Origin: Streptomyces sp. NBC_00459
GTDB taxonomy: Bacteria; Actinomycetota; Actinomycetes; Streptomycetales; Streptomycetaceae
DNA: 64,000 bases
Assembly: GCF_036013955.1 (NCBI RefSeq)
Contig: NZ_CP107903.1
Coordinates: 6,820,001 to 6,884,000 of the forward strand
Direction: 5' to 3'
In this document: in pieces, positions 42,948 through 51,553 of the stretch
Layout of the letters: every line of letters starts with the position of its first letter
Numbering within the stretch: position 1 is the stretch's first letter
Made by a program: the position numbers and the translations under genes
Notes under the pieces: generated by a model
Told to the model about the DNA's origin: nothing
The model's database searches: none
Seen by the model: the letters and a program-made list of their open reading frames with translations, nothing else

Positions 42948-44686
42948 ACGTCGCCTCCTGGCACGGCGGGCTCAGCGGGCTCGGTGGACTTGGCGGGGGC
43001 GTGAGTTTCCGCAGCGTTCGTGGCCGGAACCACGAACCGCGCCGCAACCTTAGGCAACGGCAGCCGTACTTCGAACTCCGCCCCGCCGCACGCCGCCTCG
43101 GCCACCGTCAGCGTCCCGTCGTGCCGGGCCACCGCCTGCCGTACGAGCGCCAGGCCGAGGCCCCGACCGCCCGGTCCCGCCGGTTTCGTCGTGAAGCCCC
43201 GCTGGAAGACGGCCTCCGCATGGGCCGGGTCGACGCCGGCGCCCGTGTCCGACACCCGCAGCACCAGCAGGGAGTCCTCCGTCAGGGCAGTCACCGTCAC
43301 CCTGGACGCCCCCATGCCGCCCTCCACGCTTCCCTGGGCCGCGTCGACGGCGTTGTCGATGAGATTGCCCAGGATGGTGACCAGGTCGCGGGCGGGGAGC
43401 GTGTCGGGGAGGAGGCCGTCGTCGAGGCTGCTGTCCTCCGACACCACCAGCTCCACGCCCCGCTCGTTCGCCTGCGCCGTCTTGCCGAGCAGCAGGGCGG
43501 CCAGCACCGGTTCGCTGACCGCCGCGACCACCTGGTCGGTGAGTGCCTGGGCGAGTTCCAGTTCGGCGGTCGCGAAGTCGACGGCCTCCTCCGCCCGGTC
43601 CAGCTCGATCAGCGAGACGACCGTGTGGAGACGGTTCGCCGCCTCGTGAGCCTGGGAGCGCAGCGCCTGTGTGAAACCGCGTTCGGAGTCCAACTCGCCC
43701 ATCAGGGACTGGAGTTCTGTCACATCGCGCAAGGTGACGACCGTGCCCCGGCGCTCGCCGCTCGACACCGGGGAGGTGTTGACGACCAGGACCCGGTCGG
43801 CGGTCAGATGCACCTCGTCGACGCGCGGCTCGGCCGACAGCAGCGCGCCCGTCAGCGGCGCCGGCAGCCCCAGCTCGGCCACGGACCGGCCGACGACCTT
43901 TCCCGCACCCTCACCCTCGTCAAGGACACCCAGCAGCTCCCGCCCGCCGTCGTTCATCAGCGCCACCTTGTACTGCCCGTCGAGCATCAGCAGCCCTTCG
44001 CGTACGGCGTGCAGGGCGGCCTGGTGGTAGTCGTGCATGCGGCTCAGCTCGGCCGCGTTCATCCCGTGCGTGTGGCGGCGCAGGCGCGCGTTGATCACGT
44101 ACGTGCCGACCGCGCCCAGCGCCAGCGCGCCCACGGCGACCCCGATCAGTGCCGTGACCTGGTCCTGGACCCGGGCGCTGATCTCCTCGACCCGGATACC
44201 CGCGCTGACCAGCCCGATGATCGCGCCGTCGGCGCCGTCGGCCCGAATCGGCGTCACCGCGCGGACGGACGGGCCGAGCGTGCCGGAGAAGACCTCCGTG
44301 AACGACTCGCCGCGCAGCGCGCGCTCCCGGTGCCCGAGGAAGCGCTGCCCGATCTGCGCCTTGTCGGGATGGGTCCAGCGGATGCCCTCGGGGTTCATGA
44401 TCGTGATGAAGTCGACGTCCGTGTGGTGCTGCACCTGGAGGGCGTACGGCTGGAGCAGCGTCGTCGGCTTGGGGGCGGTGAGGATCGCCTCGCGCACCGA
44501 GGGGGTGTCCGCGACGGAACGGGCGACGGCCATCGCCTGGCGGCCCGCGGCGTCCTCGGCCTGACTGCGGTCGCTGAGGTAGGTGAACAGCGCACATCCG
44601 GCCACCACGACCGCGATCAGCACGGCCTGCATCGCGAACAGCTGGGCGGCCAGGCTGCGGGGTCCGGGAACGCGGGGGAAGCGCAT
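42944..44686 (-). CDS. CitA/DcuS-family sensor histidine kinase
   Basis: A 580-residue membrane kinase: TM1 at 15-37, an extracytoplasmic sCache-like ligand domain (40-172, with HHTDVDFITIMNPEGIRWTHPD and RAVTPIRADGADGAIIGLVSAG), TM2 at 176-198, a PAS domain (220-320) and the ATPase domain. The phospho-acceptor His347 is in SQAHEAANRLHTV, and the N-box is ILGNLIDNAVDAAQ. Family members sense citrate, fumarate or malate. It overlaps the regulator by 4 nt and is divergent from dctA. Confidence 0.93.
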   Translation of the reverse strand: MRFPRVPGPRSLAAQLFAMQAVLIAVVVAGCALFTYLSDRSQAEDAAGRQAMAVARSVADTPSVREAILTAPKPTTLLQPYALQVQHHTDVDFITIMNPEGIRWTHPDKAQIGQRFLGHRERALRGESFTEVFSGTLGPSVRAVTPIRADGADGAIIGLVSAGIRVEEISARVQDQVTALIGVAVGALALGAVGTYVINARLRRHTHGMNAAELSRMHDYHQAALHAVREGLLMLDGQYKVALMNDGGRELLGVLDEGEGAGKVVGRSVAELGLPAPLTGALLSAEPRVDEVHLTADRVLVVNTSPVSSGERRGTVVTLRDVTELQSLMGELDSERGFTQALRSQAHEAANRLHTVVSLIELDRAEEAVDFATAELELAQALTDQVVAAVSEPVLAALLLGKTAQANERGVELVVSEDSSLDDGLLPDTLPARDLVTILGNLIDNAVDAAQGSVEGGMGASRVTVTALTEDSLLVLRVSDTGAGVDPAHAEAVFQRGFTTKPAGPGGRGLGLALVRQAVARHDGTLTVAEAACGGAEFEVRLPLPKVAARFVVPATNAAETHAPAKSTEPAEPAVPGGDV

Positions 44687-44940
44687 GGTGTCAGTCTGCC
44701 TCTCCTTATAAGTGTGAACTAAATGAACGGAAGGGTGACCGCCCTCACAGGCCGAGGGATAGTCACGGCATCGCAGGGACGCGATTCACGGGCCTTGGCC
44801 TGATTTCGGTCGCCGCCGCTCGCGACCCCGCAGCACCATCGCAACCCAGCACCACCGCATCCCCAGTACAACTTTCTCCCCATCCCCCGGACGTGAGCCG
44901 CACGCCGGTGATGCCGACGACGACGTCAAGGAGGGCAGCC

Positions 44941-46335
44941 GTGGCCACCTCATCCTCAACGGCACCTGCCGCACCCGCCGCCAAGCGGGACCGTACCCAC
45001 TACCTCTACATCGCGGTCATCGCCGCGGTGGCCGCCGGTATCGCCGTGGGCCTGATCGCCCCGGACTTCGCGGTCGAGCTGAAGCCGATCGGTACCGGCT
45101 TCGTCAACCTGATCAAGATGATGATCTCGCCGATCATCTTCTGCACGATCGTGCTCGGTATCGGTTCGGTACGGAAGGCCGCGAAGGTCGGCAAGGTCGG
45201 CGGTATCGCGCTCGGCTACTTCGTGCTCATGTCGTTCGTCGCGCTCGGCATCGGCCTGGTCGTCGGCAACATCATCGAGCCGGGCACCGGCCTCGCGCTG
45301 ACCGACGCCGTCAAGGAGACCGGCCAGGCCCAGGTCTCGGCCGAGGCCAAGGACACCACCGAGTTCCTGCTCGGGATCATCCCGACGACGTTCGTGGCCG
45401 CGTTCACCGTGCCCGAGGTCCTCCAGACGCTGCTGATCGCCCTGCTCGCCGGGTTCGCGATCCAGGGCATGGGCTCCACCGGCGCGCCGATCCTGCGCGG
45501 CGTCGAGCACATCCAGCGCCTCGTCTTCCGCATCCTCGGCATGGTCATGTGGGCCGCGCCCGTCGGTGCGTTCGGCGCCATGGCCGCGGTGACGGGGTCC
45601 GCCGGCCTCGACGCGCTCAAGCAGCTCGCCATCCTGATGCTGTCCTTCTACCTCACCTGTTTCCTCTTCGTCTTCCTGGTGCTCGGCGCGCTGCTGAAGA
45701 TCTTCACGGGCCTCAACGTCTTCTCGCTCTTCAAGTACCTGGGCCGTGAGTTCCTGCTGATCCTCTCGACCTCCTCCTCCGAGTCCGCGCTGCCGCGCCT
45801 CATCGCGAAGATGGAGCACCTGGGCGTCAGCAAGCCCGTGGTCGGCATCACCGTCCCGACCGGCTACTCGTTCAACCTCGACGGCACCATGATCTACATG
45901 ACCATGGCGTCCCTGTTCATCGCCGACGCCATGGGTACGCCGATGTCGGTCAGTGAGCAGATCCCGCTGCTCCTCTTCCTGCTCGTCGCCTCGAAGGGCG
46001 CGGCGGGTGTCACCGGCGCCGGTCTCGCGACCCTGGCCGGCGGTCTCTCCTCGCACAAGCCCGCCCTGGTGGACGGCCTCGGCCTGATCGTCGGCATCGA
46101 CCGCTTCATGAGCGAGGCCCGCGCCCTCACGAACTTCGCGGGCAACGCGGTCGCCACGGTCCTGATCGGCACCTGGACCAACGAGATCGACAAGACGCGC
46201 GTCGCGGAGGTCCTCGCCGGTCAGCACCCCTTCGACGAGAAGACGCTCATCGACGAGAAGGACGGCTTCCACCCGGACTCCGAGTCCGCGGACGTCCCCG
46301 AGCAGGGCGGCGAGAAGGAACTCGCCAAGGCCTGA
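44941..46335 (+). CDS. dctA: dicarboxylate:cation symporter DctA
   Basis: A 464-residue DAACS-family transporter. Signature regions: NLIKMMISPIIFCTIVLGIGSV, LLILSTSSSESALPRLIAKMEHLGV (serine-rich hairpin), VPTGYSFNLDGTMIYM and LARAL-like DRFMSEARALTNFAGNAVATVLI. It imports succinate, fumarate or malate with protons or sodium. I chose GTG 44941, since AGGAGG ends 6 nt before it; an upstream in-frame GTG at 44893 would add 16 residues. Divergent from a CitAB-type two-component system that probably induces it. Confidence 0.93.
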   Translation: MATSSSTAPAAPAAKRDRTHYLYIAVIAAVAAGIAVGLIAPDFAVELKPIGTGFVNLIKMMISPIIFCTIVLGIGSVRKAAKVGKVGGIALGYFVLMSFVALGIGLVVGNIIEPGTGLALTDAVKETGQAQVSAEAKDTTEFLLGIIPTTFVAAFTVPEVLQTLLIALLAGFAIQGMGSTGAPILRGVEHIQRLVFRILGMVMWAAPVGAFGAMAAVTGSAGLDALKQLAILMLSFYLTCFLFVFLVLGALLKIFTGLNVFSLFKYLGREFLLILSTSSSESALPRLIAKMEHLGVSKPVVGITVPTGYSFNLDGTMIYMTMASLFIADAMGTPMSVSEQIPLLLFLLVASKGAAGVTGAGLATLAGGLSSHKPALVDGLGLIVGIDRFMSEARALTNFAGNAVATVLIGTWTNEIDKTRVAEVLAGQHPFDEKTLIDEKDGFHPDSESADVPEQGGEKELAKA

Positions 46336-46385
46336 CCCAGGCCAGGCCCGGTCCGCCACAACCCGGTCCGGGCCCGTCGACTCCG

Positions 46386-46419
46386 GGCGGCTGAGGTGCT
46401 CCCCCGTCCCTCAGCCGCC
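46386..46419 (+). terminator. terminator after dctA
   Basis: GGCGGCTGAGG (46386-46396) pairs perfectly with CCTCAGCCGCC (46409-46419), loop of 12, about 50 bp beyond the dctA stop. A weaker GCCCGG/CCGGGC stem precedes it at 46346-46373. Confidence 0.75.
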
Positions 46420-46556
46420 TGGGCACAGCACCCCTGGCGGTGCGGAACAGCAGTCAGATCCCGAAAACCCCGGGCGGCCCGGACACTCCCCAGTAGTCCA
46501 GCCCCCCGGCCTGGGGCCCCCGGCAGGTCCGCCGGAGCCCCGGGACCTCGAAAAAC

Positions 46557-46597
46557 GCCGAGCGGCCAGGCACTCCCCCGAAGCCTGGCCGCTCGGC
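46557..46597 (-). terminator. terminator of the tetR gene
   Basis: A perfect 14-bp stem (GCCGAGCGGCCAGG at 46557-46570 with CCTGGCCGCTCGGC at 46584-46597), loop of 13. On the minus strand it is followed by GTTTTTCG, so it is an intrinsic terminator for the tetR gene ending at 46669. Confidence 0.85.
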
Positions 46598-46668
46598 CAT
46601 TTCCGTGCCCGGTGCGACAGTTCACCGGTACGGCGGTCAGCTGACCCGTTGTTCGGACGGCACTGCGG

Positions 46669-47313
46669 TCAGTGGGCACGTCGCTCGGTCGGCACGTCGC
46701 TCAGCTCGGCCACCAGTGCGGTGGCCCGGGAGGCGGGGACGCCCGCCGCCGACAGCAGGGTGACCGCGGCTGAGCGGCCCGCCTCCTCCGGTGCGAGGAG
46801 CCCGTCGTTCACCGCCTCCATCAGCGCGAACAACATCTGCTCGTGCGCATACGCCAGCGCCGGCGCAGGCAGGGGTGAGGTGAAGACGCCCTCCTCCAGG
46901 CCCCGTCGGAGCACCTCGACAGCCGCCTCCCGCACCGGGGTGAACCGGTCGCGGATCCCCTGCACGGTGACACTGCGCTGGGCGAGCCCGACGAGGATGC
47001 GGTAGCGGTCGGCGACCTGCCAGACCGCAAGCGTGGACCGGGCCACGCACTCCGCCGGATCCTCGGCGGCGCCCTCGGTGCCCTCCGCGTGCGCGGCGGC
47101 AACCGCCTCGACGGCGCCGTCGAGCAGCGTGCTGATGAGCGCCTCCCGGTTCGGGAAATGCCCGTACACGGTCCGTCGTACGACACCCGCGGCGCGCGCG
47201 ATCTGGTCCATCGAGGCGTCGGGGTCGCGCAGCAGCTCGGCGAGAGCGACATCGAGAATGCGGCGGCGATTCACGTCGGCGCGGCTGGTGGTGCCCGTGG
47301 TCATGGCTGACAT
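46669..47313 (-). CDS. TetR-family repressor of the adjacent MFS exporter
   Basis: A 214-residue TetR regulator with HTH at about 30-55 (SMDQIARAAGVVRRTVYGHFPNREALI). Start ATG 47313 has AAGGAAGG upstream. It is divergent from the DHA2-type exporter, and the gap contains three related operator-like repeats (47335-47397), so it most likely represses both genes and is released by an exporter substrate. Intrinsic terminator at 46557-46597. Confidence 0.92.
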   Translation of the reverse strand: MSAMTTGTTSRADVNRRRILDVALAELLRDPDASMDQIARAAGVVRRTVYGHFPNREALISTLLDGAVEAVAAAHAEGTEGAAEDPAECVARSTLAVWQVADRYRILVGLAQRSVTVQGIRDRFTPVREAAVEVLRRGLEEGVFTSPLPAPALAYAHEQMLFALMEAVNDGLLAPEEAGRSAAVTLLSAAGVPASRATALVAELSDVPTERRAH

Positions 47314-47334
47314 TGTGCCTTCCTTTCCTTCTAT

Positions 47335-47397
47335 TTGCACACCACTGTGCATCGGGGTATGTTGCACAGTATTGTGCAACTGCACGTCAATGTGCAA
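47335..47397. promoter_or_regulatory. three TTGCACA-N4-TGTGCAA operator-like repeats
   Basis: Three 18-bp sites share the pattern: TTGCACACCACTGTGCAT (47335-47352), TTGCACAGTATTGTGCAA (47362-47379, perfect 7-4-7 palindrome) and CTGCACGTCAATGTGCAA (47380-47397). The first two start 27 bp apart and the third abuts the second (18 bp). They fill the gap between the divergent tetR and MFS genes and are the likely TetR operators. Confidence 0.85.
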
Positions 47398-47447
47398 AAG
47401 GATCAGTCACCAGCCGGTGATCACCAGCCAGCAAGGAAGGCGACCCC

Positions 47448-49286
47448 GTGGCCATGCGACTTGTCAGGACGGAACCCGTCGAGGGGGCGACCCGCCCCTA
47501 CGCCCGGCGCTGGTGGGCGCTCCTCGTGCTGTGCCTGAGCCTGCTGATCATCGTGATGGCGAACACCGCCCTCACCGTCGCCGCCCCCGACATGACCCAG
47601 GACCTGGGCCTTTCCAGCGCCGATCTCCAGTGGGTCATAGACGGCTACACCGTCCCGTACGCGGCCCTGATGCTGCTGCTCGGCGCGATCGGCGACAAGT
47701 ACAGCCGGCGCGGGGCGCTCGTCCTCGGCCTGGTCGTCTTCGGCGCGGGGTCGGTCGCGGGCTCGCTGGTCGGGTCGGCCACCGGGGTCATCGCGGCCCG
47801 TGCCGTCATGGGCGTGGGCGCCGCACTGATCATGCCCGCGACGCTCTCCCTCCTCGCCGCGACCTTCCCGCGCGCCGAACGCGCCAAGGCGATCACCCTG
47901 TGGACCGCCACCGCCGGCCTCGCCATCGCGGCCGGACCGCTGGTCGCGGGCGCGCTGCTGGAGAACCACGGCTGGTCCTCGACGTTCCTGATCAACGTGC
48001 CGATCGCCGCGCTCGCGATCGTCGGCGCCCTCGTCCTCGTACCGCCGTCCAAGGCCGGGCACCACGACCGGATCGACTACGTCGGTGGGCTGCTGTCCGT
48101 GGTGTGGATCGGCGCGCTGGTCTACACGATCATCGAGGGTCCGCACTTCGGCTGGGGCGTCAAGGCGGTCACGGCGGCGGTCGCCGCAGGTCTCGGCCTC
48201 GTCCTCTTCGTCGGGTGGGAACTGCGCCACCCGCGCCCGGTCCTCGACGTACGCCGCTTCACACAGCGCCGGTTCGCGGGCTCCAACCTCGCGGTCGCCC
48301 TGTTCTTCCTGGCGGTCTTCGGCGCGTTCTACTACCTCACCCAGCACCTCCAGTTCGTGCTCGGCTACGACGCCCTGGACACCGGCCTGCGCATGCTGCC
48401 GCTGGCGGGTGCGGTCTTCGTCGGCTCGGCCCTCACCGGCTACTTCACCCCGCGCGTCGGCATGAAGGTCACGGTCACGGCGGGCATGGTCGGCGGTACG
48501 GCGGCCCTCGCGCTGCTCTCGCAGGTGGACTCCGGCTCGTCGTACGGAACCTTCGTCGCCCCTCTCGTCGTCCTCGGCCTTGCGATCGGCCTCGCGCTCT
48601 CCCCGTGCACGGACGCGATCATGGGGGCGTTCCCCGAGGCCGAACTGGGCGTCGGCGGCGCGGTGAACGACACCTCGCTGGAGCTTGGCGGCTCGCTCGG
48701 CATCGCGATCCTCGGCTCACTGCTCTCCACGTCGTACGCCTCCCATCTCGCCGACGCGACGAACGGCAGCAAGCTGCCGGCGGGCGCGCTGAGTTCGGCC
48801 CAGGACTCGGTCGGCGCGGGCTACCAGGTGGCCCAGGCGATCGGCACACAGGCCCGGCAGCTCGCGGCACAGGCGTCGCAGGCGGCGAGCGCGGGAAACA
48901 CCGGGCAGGCTGCCGAGTTGAAGGCGCAGGCCACCCAACTCGCCCAGGGGGCGCGGCAGATGGCGGACGCGGTCGGCTCGTCCTTCTCGGATGCGGTGGC
49001 CCACACGAGCCTGATCGGGGCGGTGATCCTGGGGGTGGGGACGGTGCTGGTCGCTGTTCTGCTGCCGGGGAAGGGGAGCGTGGACGGCGGTCGTACGGAG
49101 GAAACCGAAACGGAGTCGGAGCCGGAAACGGATTCGGGGCCGGAGTCGGATTCGGGGCCGGAGTCGGACTCCGGGGCGGATGTACCCGCCCGGTCATCCA
49201 AGTCCTCAGGGTCATCGGAGTCGTCCGAGGCGTCAGACTCATCCGAGTCCGACGACGCGTCCGAGCTCACGCGTACGGGTCGGTGA
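47448..49286 (+). CDS. DHA2 (EmrB/QacA-type) MFS multidrug exporter
   Basis: A 612-residue 14-helix exporter. DHA2 features: IVMANTALTVAAPDMTQDL in helix 1, GDKYSRRGALVLGL (motif A), RAVMGVGAALIMPATLSLL and the late loop GVGGAVNDTSLELGGSLG. An unusual Ala/Gln-rich external loop (AQAIGTQARQLAAQASQAAS) precedes the last helix. The C-terminus has a 60-residue acidic Ser/Glu/Asp tail encoded by 18-bp tandem repeats (49129-49175). GTG 47448 is preceded by AAGGAAGG. Its 3' end overlaps the convergent MarR gene by 20 nt. Confidence 0.93.
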   Translation: MAMRLVRTEPVEGATRPYARRWWALLVLCLSLLIIVMANTALTVAAPDMTQDLGLSSADLQWVIDGYTVPYAALMLLLGAIGDKYSRRGALVLGLVVFGAGSVAGSLVGSATGVIAARAVMGVGAALIMPATLSLLAATFPRAERAKAITLWTATAGLAIAAGPLVAGALLENHGWSSTFLINVPIAALAIVGALVLVPPSKAGHHDRIDYVGGLLSVVWIGALVYTIIEGPHFGWGVKAVTAAVAAGLGLVLFVGWELRHPRPVLDVRRFTQRRFAGSNLAVALFFLAVFGAFYYLTQHLQFVLGYDALDTGLRMLPLAGAVFVGSALTGYFTPRVGMKVTVTAGMVGGTAALALLSQVDSGSSYGTFVAPLVVLGLAIGLALSPCTDAIMGAFPEAELGVGGAVNDTSLELGGSLGIAILGSLLSTSYASHLADATNGSKLPAGALSSAQDSVGAGYQVAQAIGTQARQLAAQASQAASAGNTGQAAELKAQATQLAQGARQMADAVGSSFSDAVAHTSLIGAVILGVGTVLVAVLLPGKGSVDGGRTEETETESEPETDSGPESDSGPESDSGADVPARSSKSSGSSESSEASDSSESDDASELTRTGR

Positions 49287-49722
49287 TCTCCCTCAACAGC
49301 GTGAGTGCCTGGCGGAGTTGAGTCATCCGGCGCTTGCCGAGGTGGGCCTCCCACTCCGCCTCCACCTCGGCCACCACCCTGGCGGCGACGGGCTGCGCGG
49401 CACGAGCCCGCTCCGCGAGACACACCAGCCGGGCCCGTCTGTCGGACGGGTCCGGCTCTCGTGTCACGTAGCCCGCCTTCTCCAGCTGGTCGACCAGGAA
49501 GCCGGCGGTCTGCTTGGTGATCTGGGCCTGCTCGGCGAGTTCGGTGAGCCTGGTGCCGTCCGGGCCGACGCGCTGGAGTACGCGGGCCTGGGCGGGCGTG
49601 AAGTCGTCGAAACCGGCCTCGGAGAGCACGGCGAAGATGCGGCTCTCCAGGGCCCGGTACGGGAGGAAGAGGAGCAGTCCGGTGCTGAGCTCACTCTCGG
49701 GTGCGGTGGGTACGGCGGTCAT
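49267..49722 (-). CDS. MarR-family transcriptional regulator
   Basis: A 151-residue MarR protein (core FTPAQARVLQRVG, LTELAEQAQITKQTAGFLVDQLEKAGYVTREPDPSDRRARLV). I chose ATG 49722 because GGAGGAGAG ends 8 nt before it; GTG 49731 would overlap the SD. Divergent from the mycothiol-type gene, with a palindrome in the gap. Its tail overlaps the exporter tail by 20 nt, so the exporter is bracketed by TetR and MarR genes. Confidence 0.9.
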   Translation of the reverse strand: MTAVPTAPESELSTGLLLFLPYRALESRIFAVLSEAGFDDFTPAQARVLQRVGPDGTRLTELAEQAQITKQTAGFLVDQLEKAGYVTREPDPSDRRARLVCLAERARAAQPVAARVVAEVEAEWEAHLGKRRMTQLRQALTLLREITDPYA

Positions 49723-49743
49723 GGCCGACACTCTCCTCCAGCT

Positions 49744-49788
49744 TGACTTGGTAAGAGTCCCTGACTAATTTGGTCAGAGAAGCTTACC
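49744..49788. promoter_or_regulatory. promoter with nested MarR operator palindromes
   Basis: On the plus strand TTGACT (49744-49749) and TAATTT (49766-49771), 16 bp apart, form a good promoter for the gene at 49811. It is overlapped by CTGACTAATTTGGTCAG (49761-49777, 5-bp arms plus a near-symmetric centre) and enclosed by GGTAAG (49750-49755) and CTTACC (49783-49788). This nested dyad is the likely operator of the adjacent MarR regulator. Confidence 0.65.
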
Positions 49789-49810
49789 ACTTGAGTCGGC
49801 GGTGATCCCC

Positions 49811-50398
49811 ATGGGTGTCGTGCTGGAGACGGACGAACGCTGGCAGGTGGTGGATGCCGAGCGGACGAGTCTGGCGGAGCTGCTGGCAGGGCTGAGCGTG
49901 GCGGAGTGGGAGCGGCCCACCCGGTGCGGCGACTGGCGCGTACGGGATGTGGCCGCGCATCTGACCATCGCGGCACGCATGTCGTACGGCACGGTGGCGC
50001 GGGAATTCGTCCGAGCCCGGGGGAACGTCGACCGGATGATCCACGACACGGCGGTCCAGGAGGCGCGGCTACCGGTCGAGGAGATCGTCGCCAACCTGCG
50101 CGCGACGATCGGCTCCCGTCGGCTGGCGCCCGGTACGACCCGCCGCGAACCCCTCCTCGACATTCTCGTCCACGGCCAGGACATCGCACAGGCGCTGGGC
50201 AGGGAGCGCGTGATGCCTCCGGCGGCGGCGCGGGATGCGGCGGACCGGGTGTGGACGATGCGGTTTCCGCCGAGGCCGTGGCCGTTGCCGGAGGGGCGGT
50301 TGGTCGCCACGGACATCGAGTGGACGCGGGGAGAGAAGGGCAGGGAGATCCGCGGGCCGATCTCGGAGCTGCTGCTTCTGCTGACGGGGCGGGGGTAG
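49811..50398 (+). CDS. mycothiol-dependent maleylpyruvate isomerase-family (DinB-like) protein
   Basis: A 195-residue protein of the four-helix DinB/mycothiol isomerase superfamily: ERTSLAELLAGLSVAEWERPTRCGDWRVRDVAAHL, then EPLLDILVHGQDIAQALGRE. The conserved His of VAAHL and His/Asp of VHGQD are likely metal ligands. Members catalyse mycothiol-dependent isomerisation or transfer; the substrate here is unknown. ATG 49811 was chosen; an in-frame GTG at 49802 is possible. Its promoter is overlapped by the presumed MarR operator, so it probably responds to the MarR ligand. Confidence 0.85.
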   Translation: MGVVLETDERWQVVDAERTSLAELLAGLSVAEWERPTRCGDWRVRDVAAHLTIAARMSYGTVAREFVRARGNVDRMIHDTAVQEARLPVEEIVANLRATIGSRRLAPGTTRREPLLDILVHGQDIAQALGRERVMPPAAARDAADRVWTMRFPPRPWPLPEGRLVATDIEWTRGEKGREIRGPISELLLLLTGRG

Positions 50399-50411
50399 GG
50401 GGTGGGTTGTC

Positions 50412-50464
50412 TTCCATCCATCCACCCACCCACCTGCCTGCTTGCCCGCCCGTCCGTCCGTTTG
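50412..50464. repeat. period-4 simple sequence
   Basis: The gap between two convergent genes is a degenerate tetranucleotide run (TCCA, CCCA, CCTG, CCCG and TCCG units in series). It probably arose by slippage. No gene or hairpin is apparent. Confidence 0.7.
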
Positions 50465-50479
50465 CTGCGTATTCAGGGA

Positions 50480-50980
50480 TCAGAGCCGGAGGTCGGCCAC
50501 GAGCCGGAACCGTTCCAGTACCGCCGGTGTCGTGTCGTCCACGGTGAACCCGGGGTCGTCCAGGGCAGCCCGCATCTCGGCACTGTGCCAGAACCGCTCA
50601 TGGCCTGCCCGCCACGCGGCCACATCGGCGTAGCCCTCGCCCTCGTCCAGCGCGTGGGCGAGATCCACCTCGGCCAGCGGGACCACCCGTACGCCCGTGA
50701 CCTCGATGATCCCGACCGGTCGGTCCTCGGAGTCGACGACCACCGAACGGCTCCCGACCTCCGGCAGAGACTCACCCTCGTGCTCGTAGTCGACGATGAG
50801 TCCGGTCGTGGATGTCTTCGAACCGTCGAGAACCGCGGCGACGAGCTGGTCGCGCAGCGGACCGGGAAAGGCGAACTCGGCCTTGGGAAGCCCCTCGGGT
50901 GCCGGAAGCCCTTCCGGCGTCGGGAGGCTCTCCGGTGTCGGAGGGTTCTCGGGCTGGGGCGGCTGCTCGGCGGTCGTCAT
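50480..50980 (-). CDS. ASCH-domain protein
   Basis: A 166-residue protein: a proline/glutamate-rich N-terminus with 7-residue repeats (PTPESLPTPEGLPAPEGLP), then an ASCH domain (LRDQLVAAVLDGSKTSTTGL, SVVVDSEDRPVGIIEVTGVRVVPLAEVDLAHALDEGEG, HERFW). ASCH domains are PUA-like RNA-binding folds; some members act on modified nucleosides. Start ATG 50980. Convergent with the mycothiol-type gene. Confidence 0.85.
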   Translation of the reverse strand: MTTAEQPPQPENPPTPESLPTPEGLPAPEGLPKAEFAFPGPLRDQLVAAVLDGSKTSTTGLIVDYEHEGESLPEVGSRSVVVDSEDRPVGIIEVTGVRVVPLAEVDLAHALDEGEGYADVAAWRAGHERFWHSAEMRAALDDPGFTVDDTTPAVLERFRLVADLRL

Positions 50981-51055
50981 GCCGTCACGGTAGAGCGGCG
51001 CGCTCGTTCCGGGCGCGCCCATTACCTGCGTTGCCGCTGCCTGCGTCAACTGCTG

Positions 51056-51071
51056 CCTGCGGTACCGCAGG
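51056..51071. repeat. 16-bp perfect palindrome at the transposon scar
   Basis: CCTGCGGTACCGCAGG is fully symmetric and lies just upstream of the IS4-type fragment. The sequence right after it (GTCACCTAAGGGCAATGCCG) looks like an insertion-sequence end. It may be a target site or part of the element. Confidence 0.45.
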
Positions 51072-51553
51072 TCACCTAAGGGCAATGCCGTTGTTCTAGT
51101 TGCGGGCGTACGCTGCTGCGTAGTGCTTCCCGGGGGTGGTGCGGGTGTCGGCGAGTTATCGGGGCTGGGGCTGCTGACCTGGGTGTATCGGCCTGGGTTG
51201 GTGGATCGTGTGGTGGCTGCCTGTGGTCGTGCGGAGCATCGTAGACGTCTGCTGCCGGCCCGGCTGGTGGTGTATTTCGTGCTCGCCCTTGCCCAGTTCT
51301 CGCCGGCACCATATCTGGAGGTGATGCGGCACCTGGTCGAGGGCCTGCGGAGCCAGGGGCTGTTGGGCGAGTGGCGCATCCCTGCGAAGTCGTCACTGTT
51401 TCGGGCCCGCCAGCGCCTGGGATCGGAGCCGTTGCGGGTGCTGTTTGCCACGACCGCGAAGCCGATGGGCACCGGGGCCACTCCCGGGGTGCTTCTGGCG
51501 GGGGATGCGGCTGCTGGCGGTGGACGGCACGTGCTGGGACGTGGCCGACAGCG
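51072..51553 (+). mobile_element. fragment of an IS4-family insertion sequence
   Basis: The segment begins near 51072 with a candidate terminal sequence and contains only the N-terminal third of an IS4-type transposase, ending abruptly near 51550 where an unrelated gene remnant takes over. No right end or target duplication could be found, so it is a deletion remnant that cannot move on its own. Confidence 0.6.
51123..51550 (+). pseudogene. IS4-family transposase, N-terminal fragment with frameshift
   Basis: From GTG 51123 the frame gives the IS4 N-terminal domain: YRPGLVDRVVAACGRAEHRRRLLPARLVVYFVLALAQFS, LRSQGLLGEWRIPAKSSLFRARQRLGSEPLRVLF. The frame is lost at the G5 run 51500-51504; with one G fewer it continues as GMRLLAVDGTCWDVADS, the start of the DDE domain, which then breaks off. 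So it carries both a +1 frameshift and a truncation. It includes a TTA codon (51158-51160), rare in Streptomyces genes. Confidence 0.75.
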
